NCBI GenBank assembly: GCA_951802425.1
Contig: OX637798.1
Span: 1,302,001 to 1,366,000 of the forward strand
Direction of reading: 5' to 3'
Length of the DNA: 64,000 nucleotides
Source of the DNA: Clavaria fumosa
Lineage: Eukaryota; Basidiomycota; Agaricomycetes; Agaricales; Clavariaceae
Of this stretch, positions 1 to 12,305 are shown one piece after another (position 1 is the first letter of the stretch; the number at the start of each line of letters is the position of its first letter). Under the pieces are notes generated by a model, which did no database searches, was not told where the DNA came from, and worked only from the letters and a program-made list of their open reading frames with translations. The position numbers and the translations under genes are program-made.

Positions 1-2
1 AG

Positions 3-3000
3 TGGGACTTCGAGGACTACGGCCAGCCCGTCCAGTGGGCCTGCATCGGCTGGCTCGAGCAGGCGTCGGACCCGCACGGCCACGTCGCCGCCTATCACCA
101 CCACCACCGACAGGACTACGACGAGGTGCCCCTGCCCCCCCCGTCCGGCTCCAAGGAAAAGCCGACCTTCGGGCCGTTCGCGGAGGCGGATCACGACAAG
201 AGGATCGTGCCCGAGGACGACGAGTCCCCCGTGCGCGCGGTCTTCGTGTTTCTGCGGAGCATTGGCAAGATATTCTTGATGAATGGGGTGGATTACACGT
301 TTGGTCTGCCGTTTATCGTGCAGAAGGCTTGGCCTTTGCATCCCCACGGTGTGATGTTACAGAGAGTCCTGGAACCGAACGAGAAGGCCGAAGCGGAGCT
401 CTCTGGAGATATCACGCTGCCCACCATCTTCTCCATTACCAGCCCGTATTCTGAACCCTGCGCAGTCGCCGTGACGAGGGGAATCGTTCATGGTTTCAGC
501 GATATCCCTGCAGCGTTGGAGGATGAGGACGAAGATTTCAGCAAACCCTTGAATTCCGTTCCTGCTACCGAAATGGTCATCTCAGTGACTTCAAGAGATC
601 ACGGAGCGGACCACCACGACATCACTGTCACAATTGACGTGGATAAACGGCAACTGACAGTCTGGCGCTACGCTTACGTCAAACCAAAGGACCTCCCACT
701 TCCGCTGGCACGCAGCGGAGGTTCAAGCGAAGGTGGTTCGTCGAAGCCTCGCCCGCGCTCCTCGCTCATGGCTGATCTGGTTGGGTCGATTGAACGAATT
801 AATCCCGCAGCCTCATATTTGTCTCGGGAGGGCTCCCCGGCCGCTACACAGTTACCTCCCCGTCCGAGTTACCCTGGAATCATTCCCGCTCTTTCCACCG
901 CAACAACGATGGCGTCGCTCGTGAGCGGTGTCGCGCAACCACCCCCACCATTGACGCAAAAATCGAAAGGGCGCCGAAATTCCCTTGCTCGCAATGATTT
1001 AAGCGTCACCATGGACAGGATGGTTTTGGGCGGCAGGGCGGATATGGATTCGGCTCCCCCCATCGACCATGGGAGGATGAGATCTGCTCACTGGATGGAA
1101 ACATTATATTCTGAGCAAATCCCAGAACAAGAGTGCGTATTTGTGTCTTTCACTTGTACGGCCAAACTGACCTACGAAGCAGCGCAGATTCTTGGCAGAA
1201 TGTCACAGTTGCCTTGTTTGACCATCGTTTTGATGGGAAAGTAGAGCGTTCCTTGTTGGGGATATGCTTTCCTCGGAGCCAAAACGTGTTCATTTTCTCG
1301 CTGTCGCATGAGGATGACAAGGTCAAATTGAGTCAACAGAAAACCATCATCGGTGTTTCGATAACGGCTGTTCGCGCAACACGCGACACGATATACGACC
1401 TCCTCGTCGTCAAGCCTGACGGCAGTCTTGTCGCGCTCACTCACGGCTTGAACGAGCTACAAATTGGACTTGACTCCGTCGACGATGGTCCTACTATGGA
1501 AGTCGATGAGCCCAGCGTGCAGACCCTTTTTGGGAACGTCTCCCATCGAAAAATCGTGTCAGTGCAGGATGCAGTTGGCTCTTCTGTCACCCTTGTCTTT
1601 GAAGACAGTGCAAAGACGCGTTGTTGTTTGGATTTCGTGGCCCAAGATCCTTTGACGGCATTGGTTCTGCGTTGTTTTGCAAACGTGTTACCCGAAGATC
1701 TATTCTTCCAATTACATCGCTCCTTCATCGAGGAGTGGTCTGCTTGCCGCTTTCGAGTCTCAGATGGTGTGGAATTCGACTGCTTTGTCGCCGCGCTGTC
1801 TGAGATCTTTCAACTCCCCGACGACTCTAAGCCGCCTTCGTGGAAAACAGCATGGGATGCGCTCTCGGACTCTTCCTCGTCTGCTCGATTTCAGGACGAC
1901 AAATGCTTCAGAATGCTGCAATTCCCACCCCCATCCCCAACCCCTTTACAGCCTCCCGCACCCCTCCATTCCTCAGATCTATATACGCATCTCACTAACT
2001 GCCTATATGCCCTTCATTTGTTGGGGGAAGAGTTGCGCTTGCAAGTCCATCGCTACCAGTGCGTGCTGAGGCTGGCTCCCGTGATCTGCCGCGTGGCACA
2101 GATCGTCAAACCCGAGTGGTCGGATTACTGGAAACGACTTTGTCCGGACGCCATCCCCGGCTGGCCTTCCCATCGCAAAGCAAGTTAGTATCAATGATGT
2201 TTTGTGTCCCGAGAAAATAGTTAACTAATGATGATCTTATAGAAGTCACAATGGAGACTCGCTTACCTGTTTGGCCCCCGGACATGAGCGCTATGCTCTA
2301 CTGTCGGATGAGTGACAACGAATTGAAGGCGCCATTGGATGAGTTGATCCAGGTTGTCTCGCGTCTAAAGTCCTCGTCTTCCTATGCATTCGGCCACGAC
2401 GATGCAACACCTTACCTACGCAAACTCACCAATATCTACGATGAAATTGCGGACACTGAAGCGCGAGACATCCACCAACGAGCTCAAAATTCAATCCAGC
2501 TTATGTTGCAAGAAGATGGTGGTATGCAACTCGACAAGTTACCAATCGGAATAGCCATACCTCTTCACGAGGCCAGCAGAACCTGCCGTTTGTCTCCGCC
2601 GAAAAACTGGTCCGTCGCAGGTTATCGTGCCATCGGTAGGGACGACCTGGCTGCTAGCGCTCAAGATGTACAAGACATCCCCACCAACGATGGTTATTTT
2701 TCTGCAAAGGATCGCACAGTGAGCCTATTCTTGTTTACTTCGTGGAAATCGATTGACGTCTTTACAACGTAGGATGCCTCTCGTTCACGCAAAACATTGA
2801 ACAGCATAATAAAAGCAAGCACGGTTCTGGCAGCTGGAGAGCTGGACGTCGTCTCTGGCGTTGAGCTAGGTCTGGAAGATTTCACAAGGGTTCGCTTCGG
2901 TCAGGATCGCAGGCTCGAGGAAGTCGCCAGGATGCTCTGTTCGTCCAACGTTCCTACAATCAAAATCATGGAGCGTCCTGACCTAAAGTCCGTACTTTCT

Positions 3001-5781
3001 GCTTTAATGAGCTGCCTTCATCTGATGATTATTCTTGAAGCGAGCACGATCAGGCGAAGGAGCAGCAGCATCAAGTCCAGCGTATGGCCGAGCGGACCCT
3101 ATCACTTCCCTATGGCCGGGCTATATTCACTTTTGGTACTCTGCCCACCGTCACAAAAGAGGCTTACTCCATTCCCAAACTTGAGTACGCCGTTCGGATC
3201 CACCAGAACGTGATCGCAGCTCCAGAGCCCGGCAAGATTCCTCAGGATTGCTTGAATTGGGGAGAGTTCCATAATGGCGTGGCTGCTGGTTTACGAATCT
3301 CCTCCAAGTCCAGTGGTGTGGAGAGCTCTTGGATTGCGTTCAACAAACCGTCCGAATTGACACCTGAACACGCTGGTTTCTTGTATGGCTTAGGGCTGAC
3401 TGGACATCTTCGAGAGCTTTTGACATGGCATACGTTTGGCTACCTGACACCCAAGCACGACCTGACCTCCATTGCAGTGCTTCTAGGATTGTCTGCGGCT
3501 AACATTGGCAATGGGAACCGTCATGTGACGAAATTACTAGCTGTCCATACCCCTGCATTTCTGCCCACTCCCAGTGTCGATTTGAATGTCTCCCTCATGA
3601 CTCAGGCTGCAGGCTTGGCTGGAGTTGGTCTCTTGTATATGGGAACCAAAAATAGGCGCATGGCCGAGGTCTGCCTCAATCAAATTAGCCGGAAGGATTT
3701 GGTTCAGCCGGATCTCAGCAACGAACACCGCGAGGCGTATACCTACGCAGCTGGACTTGCATTTGGTATGATCATGCTTGGCAAAGGGTCTTCGGTACCT
3801 GCAGATCTAGCACTCACGTTGCGACTCCGTGTGCTCGTGCATGGCGATGCGCGCACTTTGCTCGGGACTAGTACCAGGCCTCCATTCGACATCAATCTGA
3901 CTTCACCAGCTGCTACAGTAGCTCTTGGTCTGATGTACTTGCGTACTGGGCGCCAGGACGTTGCTGACATGCTTATCATCCCTGACACGGATGCTGGCCT
4001 TCATCGAGTCCAGCCAAGCTTCCTCCTCGTGCGCACGATCGCGAAGTCTCTCATTATGTGGGATTCAATTGCTCCAACAAAAAACTTTATCAAGGCTCGA
4101 CTTCCCGTCTCCATAGCCAAAGCCGTCCGAGCCTGTTGGCAAGGCAAACCTGTGGACGACGCGTATGAACTGGCGTATTTCAACATCTTAGCAGGATGTT
4201 GCTTCGCCGTCGCTCTTAAATATGCTGGCACGGCAGACCAGCAGGCTTATATGATGCTCATCGCATACTTCGATATGTACAGCCGCTGGGCGTACTCGGC
4301 CAGTTCGTTCTTTATCTCTCGTTTCCAACCTTTGATTCACTTGTGAATTAGGTACAACCTTTGACCATAAAATCAAAAGATCTGCCGTCCGCGAAGGCCT
4401 GAACTTGATCTCAATCTCTTTGAGTATGGTGATGGCCGGCACCGGGGAAATCAATTGCTTTCGTCGGCTGCGCCACGCGTATGGGATGCAAAATCAAGCC
4501 TTCCGTTACGGCACACATGTAGCCACCCACCTTGCCTTGGGTCTTCTCTTTCTCGGTTGTGGGCGCTTCACCCTAGGTACCTCGGACGCAGCTATCGCGT
4601 GCATGGTCACGGCCTTCTTTCCACGGTCCCACCATGTCTCGTCGGACAACAAAAGCTATCTCCAGGCTCTGCGGCATCTGTGGGTCCTCGCGGTGGAACC
4701 TAGGTGCCTCATTGCTCGTGACGTGGATACGAACGAAGTCGTCTATCTTCCGGTCAAGGTGACAGCGAAAGAAGGAGCGGAGACAAAGACGACACAATTA
4801 ATATCACCAACCCTCATCCCTGAGCTTGACAAGCTGGTCTCTGTCCGAGTGGACACCCCTCGCTACTGGCCTTTCTATCTCGATATCGAACATAATCCGC
4901 GGCACAAAGAATGCTTGCTTCGCCACCAAACCCTTTACGTCAAGCGCCGGTCGGCGTATCTGAGCTATACTGAAGATCCCAGAGGAAGTCGGAGCTTGTT
5001 TGTTCGTTCAGGCTCTTCCTCTGGTGATGCAGCAACGCTCGATTTCCCGCAGTTCACAGATATCTCCGCTCATGCTGCGGGTAACCTGTCTCAGTTCATC
5101 TCATCTTTCTCAAATAATGTCTTGTTCCTTTCTTTTGCGGATCATTTCTCACGAGATAGTGGAGATACCCCTGAGGAACAGGTATTTCACAGATATTGCT
5201 ATGCAGCGCTACTCGATTGCCTCCTACACGACAAACCTCAGACTATGCAGCAGTACCTTACGCTGTTCCAATACCGCACTATGTCACCCCGGTCCCCATA
5301 CTTCCAACTGAGGTTGCAGGATTTGCGTTTCGCAGCCAACTTCTACAGCAAAGTCTATGAGCGACGATTCGGTAGCCGCATTTCTCTGGTCCGCGCAAAT
5401 TCCATTTCAGCGACCCTCCATACATTGGATACTCAATTGGATATCGTTCGACAACGACCGGACTTCATCAGGGCGCTTGGCCAGTATGCCCGCGGAGAGC
5501 TCCTGGACCTGCCTATCGAACTGGCGCGGGAGATGGCGTGGTACCTTATTCGGAATTCGGTCCCGTCGCCAACACTGCTTGTGATCTTACGGAACTTAGC
5601 GGCCGATTCACACATGCAGTGCCTTGGCGCTGCTCCGCCTGGAGGAACCACGGATGCGTCCTTGCTAGATCGAGGAATCAAGGAAGTATTGCATACGGCC
5701 GGAAGCAAAACAATTATTGCCATCGGAGCCGGATGGTCGGTGCGATCCGTGAACGAAATCATATCAGTCTGGAAGCAATAA
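3..5781 (+). CDS. APC1: Anaphase-promoting complex subunit 1 (5' end outside window)
   Basis: Scaffold subunit of the APC/C ubiquitin ligase, acting in the nucleus on mitotic substrates. The reading frame is open from base 3, so the start lies outside. I infer six exons: 3-1132, 1183-2183, 2243-2718, 2773-2991, 3054-4302 and 4352-5781. The introns are 49-62 nt with GT-AG ends, and together they give about 1834 residues. Typical APC1 stretches are FGLPFIVQKAWPLHPHGV near the N-terminus, FGQDRRLEEVARML in the middle, and the region after about residue 950 (LYGLGLTGHL, AANIGNGN, LAYFNILAGC) that forms the proteasome/cyclosome repeats. The stop at 5779 is 120 bp from the end of the convergent DAHP synthase gene. 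Family assignment is firm; exon borders are inferred from reading frame and splice consensus only. Confidence 0.93.
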
Positions 5782-5901
5782 CCACCAAATTGGTATCATT
5801 TTAGATATAAACTCTTCAAGGAGCGCCTGCGGGTACAAAATCTAAGAGCGGCGGTTTGAAGATATCCATCTCGCATTTTTTCATCCAACAAATACGCGAC
5901 T

Positions 5902-7525
<1,624 letters not shown>

Positions 7526-7618
7526 GGCTTGAGAAAGGAAACGGAATGAGGATTGAAGGAGGAAAAGCCAACGCCGTATTTGAATGGACCATGCATTTTT
7601 ATTATTATTATTATTGAC

Positions 7619-7624
7619 GAGTCA
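7619..7624 (-). promoter_or_regulatory. Possible Gcn4/CPC1-type site upstream of DAHP synthase
   Basis: On the minus strand the bases read TGACTC, the core of the general amino-acid control element, about 94 bp upstream of the DAHP synthase ATG. Fungal aro genes are commonly under this control. A single hexamer can occur by chance, so this is suggestive only. An (ATT)n run lies next to it at about 7599-7615. Confidence 0.35.
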
Positions 7625-7742
7625 TACTTCCAAACTGGTAACCCCTGGCTGGCGGCGAGCTGTGTGGAGCACCGTAAGGGTCATTGCCACTTGCCACTTA
7701 CAGAGAAATTCTTCAGTTTCGCAATTTATTTACAATCGCTAC

Positions 7743-7758
7743 TGTGGCAATTGCCACA
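7743..7758. promoter_or_regulatory. Perfect 16-bp palindrome
   Basis: TGTGGCAATTGCCACA is a perfect inverted repeat between the DAHP synthase start and the PIH1 3' end. Related half-sites (TTGCCACTTGCCAC) lie about 60 bp away at 7684-7697. It could bind a dimeric regulator or form part of a terminator; nothing further is visible. Confidence 0.3.
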
Positions 7759-7850
7759 CCTTCATGCTACATATAACACTGAAACCGCCTTGCGCCGGTA
7801 ATTGGTACACACGGTTAGATGAAATAACCAAGGTATAGCCATGCTGTGTG

Positions 7851-9199
7851 TCATCGGCGCTTGCATCTGACAGAAACTACGAGCACGTCATCGGCGAGGC
7901 GCCACTCGGCATCCGCACTGTCAACATCAAACTCGTCCATCCCTTTCAACGTGGCCATGCTTGCAGGGTCCGATCTTGTGGCAAGAGAAAGCTCTGCATC
8001 AGGAAGAGACAAGTCGATGTCCAAGGAATAGAGCGCAGGGACGAGGAACAAGAGGCGGCGAGGGCCGATGTCGAGCGTCGCTTCGGAGAACAGAGTACGC
8101 GTCTATATGTACATCCTTGAATTGAACCTTTGAACGGACATAATGAGAGGGCATTACCAAACCTGGGACCTGAATAGTGATTTCGATGGATGAATCAGAA
8201 TTTGACCAAGTCCAAGAGGGCGTTTGCAATCTCGAAGAAATAGCAGAAGACGGTAGACGCTCGATGCGGCCTTCTGTGTTTGATCCTTCCAGAAGGCGAC
8301 CTTTTGAAATGGACGTACCCGGGCTTGGGACGCTCGAGATGGCACTGCCAGGGCCGGATTTCTTCGGAGGGCTTTCGTCTACCAACACGGGCGACGGGAT
8401 TTCTTCGATCAGCTTTCTTGCTGGCGACGGGATTTCCTCGATCAGCTTTCTTGCTGGCGAAGGAGAGCTGCTCGACGACAAAGACGACAGCAATGGACTG
8501 GGAAAGGCATCGGCCGGGATCAGCACCGAGCGCACCTCAAGCGCGCCTTTGCTGAGCAGCCTTGGGATGGCGATCTCGCGCGAAAGTGAGAGTGTCGTCT
8601 GCTCCTCAATACGTTGCAAGGCGAGCTCTGCGTTCGGGATAAACAGAAAGGTGGCGCGACGCGTCGGTGGTACACGTAGTAAGGCGAGTAGATCCCAGGT
8701 TGTACGCTAACTTAAGACGCACCAAGGAGGAATAACTTGAAGGGTGTGTCCTTGAGGGCCCGGGATTTGAGGGACGCGCTGTAAACGGCGTCAAAAACGA
8801 GACAAGGTCTGGACGCTGGAGGAAAGGGCGTAGCATTTGAGAGGATTAAATAGACCAATGTCAGATAAAGTCACCTTTGTCAGTGTCCTGTCGTCCGTCA
8901 GAAATGACCACCGGAACGAGCGACGAGATTCGGTCATGCAGAAGCGACGGCTCTCCCAATACTGCGGCTGTTATGGCCTGTTCGCTTTCCTTGGGCGGTG
9001 GTGGTACGTTGCTATCCCAGGCGACGTTGACGAAGACCTTGAGACCCTGCGGTACGGGAACGCGGGGCCGCAAGGAGATGCTCGACGGATATTGGTCGCT
9101 AGCCCGAGCTGAAGGCGCATATGAGCCGGATTGCAAGGTTGTCGTCTTGATGCAAAACGCTGGTTTTGGCTGCAATGTAACAGGCACGTTGGAGGACAT
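7851..9199 (-). CDS. PIH1-domain protein, probable R2TP complex subunit
   Basis: R2TP (Pih1-Tah1-Rvb1-Rvb2) helps Hsp90 assemble snoRNPs, PIKK kinases and RNA polymerase. Four exons are inferred: 9199-8875, 8815-8723, 8627-8158 and 8102-7851, giving 379 residues. After splicing the PIH1 core is plain: SLRPRVPVPQGLKVFVNV, CLVFDAVYSASLKSRALKD, then KLFLLELALQRIEEQTTLSL. The C-terminal part, with runs such as IEITIQVPGL and EWRLADDVLVVSV, looks like the CS-type domain of Pih1. Between the two is a Ser/Pro-rich linker with a tandem 11-residue repeat. The gene is upstream of DAHP synthase on the same strand, with 325 bp between them. Confidence 0.88.
8390..8455 (-). repeat. 33-bp tandem duplication inside the PIH1 gene
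   Basis: Two adjacent 33-bp units differ by one base visible to me (TTCTTCG against TTCCTCG). They encode the repeated residues SPARKLIEEIP in the linker between the PIH1 and CS-type domains. The length keeps the frame. Confidence 0.9.
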
Positions 9200-9506
9200 G
9201 AAGTTCAGTGCGAACGTTCAACGTTCAGCAGGGAATTGGATGGAACAAGGAACTCCGAGTCCTTCAAGCTTGCGTCAGTAATGGTCAAGGCTGGTAGCTT
9301 ACAGTAAGGGCTGATTTCCAGACTTTGCTTTCTTGGCTCTATTGATCTGGCATTTTCTGTCTCTTCAGAACTGCTGGCCTGTTCCTCGACGTGAGACACC
9401 GAGGCAGCCCCAGTATAATTAAATGGTAGTCTAAACTACAGTACAATAAACGGATGGATACATTTCTGCCCGTAAAGCGATCTTACAAGGACCTACATCC
9501 ATAGCT

Positions 9507-10979
9507 TCAACCTCCTGCCTTCCCCAGTAATGCATATCCGTTGCCTTGCGGACCATGAAGCTGTAGATCACATCAGTAAAACAGCATCCATGTATGCATG
9601 TGTGACCATGGCAAGAACCTTGCTGTAACACCGTCGGCACAGTGGATTGCCGTCTTTCTCAGTCAGACGGTTAGAATCCAACGCCGTGTCGCATTCGGTG
9701 CATCTCAAGCAGCGCTTGTGATACGTCTTACCAACGGCCTTGACCTGTCAACCCAACATATGATTTGCAGATGGAGCGGAGCGGAGAAACAGAAAGCCAA
9801 GGCGCTGACCTGTTCGGCGAAATAGACGCTCTGTCCGCACCGCGGACAGCTTGGCGTCGTGCCACCCCATTTCCTCGGCGAAGGTGACGTATAGACTCCG
9901 CCTCCCGATAACGCAGCCCCGTACCTCGTCCCGGTACCGGTCCAAGCCGACGAAAGAGGAGTCATGTCCACGCTCCTCCGACCGACTACATCGGAGTCAG
10001 TAATCGATCGGCCCATCGCGACACTGCCTCCAGATGGGCGTATAGGGCTCAAAGGATAATCTGTGTTCGTCGTGCGACCGGTGTCCCAGCCGGAGTCGGG
10101 ACTGAGGTGGGGACGATTCAGAGAAGAGCCGCCAATTTCAAGACCATTGGATACAGCTTTCCTTCCGTCTAGCTCCTCATCTAGAGATGGTGATGGTATG
10201 GGAAAGGCACTATCATCCTTGGCTTCCTGCTGCGTGGTATCACGGCGTGCGGTGAATATTTTGTTAGGCCGAAGTATGGGACCGGGTGCAGGTGTGGTAT
10301 TGCTGCGTGTCCGCATGGGTGTGGGCATTGTCACACCGGAATGCGCTCTAGTAGGAGACGGCGATGGGGTAGGGAAGGAGGTGGGCGTATCGTAACGAGA
10401 AGAAAAGATGCTTCCATCCCCGGTTGCCAAAGCCTGAATTGAGCCGCTGGTAGAATCGGGTCTACGGGGTAGATTAGCCAGACGAAGATCACGCGTGCCA
10501 AAATTCCTGGTATGGCACATTTTGCTATACAAGACTGAGAGGTAAGATGTAGCGTGTTACACAAGTGACGGAGATGGATACCAGTAAGGCTGTAGGGCGG
10601 TAATGTGAGAGTATTATGCAAAGAGAGATAAATGATACTTACTTGTTGGTCGTGCTCTAGCAGAGTGAGAGAGTCAAGGCGCTTATTGCAGATGGTGCAC
10701 GCCAGACAGGGCTACACAACGAAAGACATATTAGGTTCATCGTCACAATACATAATATCAGACTGCCTTGTGATAGAGCTGTTCTCGATGGTTAATCTAT
10801 TTGATCTGGCGGATGTAACTCACGCGCTTACCTTCCTACCAGGACCCATGACCTGAATATCTCGACCTTGTTCGTACATGAGTAGCAGGAGAAGAAAGTG
10901 GATAGAATTGCACCTGTTCTGCAGCATACACTGCCTTGGCGCATGTTGGACATATATGCGTGCCTCCGAATGGGTGCAT
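9507..10979 (-). CDS. Two-LIM-domain protein with long linker
   Basis: A cysteine-rich LIM protein, likely an adaptor in actin or transcription complexes. Eight exons are inferred: 10979-10914, 10852-10832, 10778-10767, 10711-10643, 10589-10582, 10524-9810, 9744-9619 and 9560-9507. They make exactly 357 codons. LIM1 begins CPTCAKAVYAAEQ and continues CLACTICNKRLDS. LIM2 begins CPRCGQSVYFAEQ and continues YHKRCLRCTECD and CRRCYSK. The protein ends LHGPQGNGYALLGKAGG, a tail I recognise from fungal relatives. The 12-nt exon gives LYHK, supplying the LIM1 zinc-binding His. The 8-nt exon gives PYC, supplying another LIM1 ligand. The intron after the 12-nt exon has a GC donor. The linker of about 200 residues is Ser/Pro/Thr-rich and probably disordered. 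Confidence 0.88.
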
Positions 10980-11181
10980 CTCGTTAAACGTTCCAGACTG
11001 GTGAAGCACTTGGGTGGTGAGGCTTACATAAGACCTATTAGCTGAGATAGAAGCGGAGATTGTAAACCAACAGGTGAGTGAAAAGAACCTGTTGATCTTC
11101 TCTGCTCCTGCTCCTTTCATCGACAAGGTCGCTCCCCATCCAGCGTGGCGCCCAAGCCGTGCAATTACTCATCTTTACATC
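10980..11181. promoter_or_regulatory. Divergent promoter region, LIM gene and eIF5A
   Basis: Only 202 bp separate the two start codons, so both promoters must lie here or overlap. I see no clear TATA box. Pyrimidine-rich stretches precede the eIF5A ATG. Confidence 0.5.
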
Positions 11182-11991
11182 ATGTCTGACGACGAGACCC
11201 ACAATAACTTTGAGCAGGTGGAAGCCCACGCTCACCTTTCTATTTTGTCTCTGACCTCGGTGTGCAGGGGCAGGCCGACAGCGCGGACGCTTTCCCGGTG
11301 CAATGTTCTGCTCTCCGGAAGGGCGGTCATGTCGTGATCAAAGGTTAGCTACCTTCAGCTTTTATAAACTAGCTTGTTCTTAGTATTTTCGAGGCCGCCC
11401 CTGCAAGATTGTGGAGATGACCACTTCTAAGACCGGAAAACACGGTCACGCTAAGGTCCACATCGTCGCCATCGACGTTAGTGTTACCTTTTCTGGCCAC
11501 CACGCATCTATTGACGCTGAGCATATAGATCTTCACTGGCAAGAAATATGTGCGTCATGTCTTGGCGAGGTTGGCCTCGTCGCTCATGTCTGCTTCAGGA
11601 AGAGATCTGTCCTTCCACTCATAATATGATGGTGCCTAAGGTCGAGAGGTCTGAACATCAGCTTGTATTTACGGCCACCTTGTCTTTCTTTTGTTGTTCT
11701 GATTCAATTGCCCGTCTTTTATTAGCTCAATATTGATGACGATGGTTTCGTCAGCATTTCAATGCCAGTTTCAAAGGGGGGGAACTCTACGGGTACGAAG
11801 GATGACGTTAGGCTCCCTGAGGGCGAACTGGGAGATAAAATAAAGCAAGAATTCGAGGACGGAGCTACTCTTGCACTCCTCGTGGTCTCGAGTATGGGGG
11901 ATGAATCGGTATTTGTTTCACAATTTGTTGTATGTGTGTTCTACACTCACGCTAATTTCTCTAGATTCAAGGCTACAAGCCCTCGACCTAG
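11182..11991 (+). CDS. Translation factor eIF5A
   Basis: Hypusine-containing factor that helps ribosomes through difficult peptide bonds and termination. Seven exons are inferred: 11182-11217, 11268-11343, 11394-11476, 11529-11549, 11599-11664, 11726-11908 and 11965-11991. They make 164 codons. The hypusine loop [10 protein letters not shown] is intact, with the modified lysine at about residue 53, and [20 protein letters not shown] precedes it. The C-terminal OB fold contains [17 protein letters not shown] few extra residues ([10 protein letters not shown]) sit before that motif, where most fungal proteins are shorter. The exon of 21 nt (IFTGKKY) is supported by perfect family agreement. Confidence 0.95.
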
Positions 11992-12305
11992 TCTCGAGGA
12001 TGACCCATCCAGGAGTCAGTACGGGTCGTTTTCCTCGCACTCCCTGTGTTAATCTGTTACGTTTTAGCCACCCGCTGTCTCTGGTCCTGGTCTCTCAACA
12101 GTACGAATAGTCTCAGAGGCGTAGTTCATGTCAAATATTGTGTATTGCCTCATCGTAACGTGCAAGCAAAAATGTATTGAAGTGACCTGCCTTGAGCTGA
12201 TTATAGCACATTCAGAGTGGAGTCGTCGTAGAGAACAAAGTATACAAAAATTGACTCCAACTTTCAATCCTACAGAACAGGTATACACAAATTTTGGCTC
12301 CGGCA
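11992..12305. other. Convergent spacer eIF5A / rvt, also present in the duplicated units
   Basis: No gene is visible. The stretch from about 12000 (GACCCATCCAGGAGTCAGT, later CTGTCTCTGGTCCT and GTGCAAGCAAAAATGT) recurs at about 32460, 40915 and 53940 beside the decayed rvt copies. This shows that rvt was copied with its downstream flank as DNA, not as a spliced or processed RNA. Confidence 0.75.

Noticed and set aside
8177..8710. 177-codon + strand frame opposite PIH1
   Set aside because: Antisense to the repeat-containing coding exon of PIH1; no recognised content.
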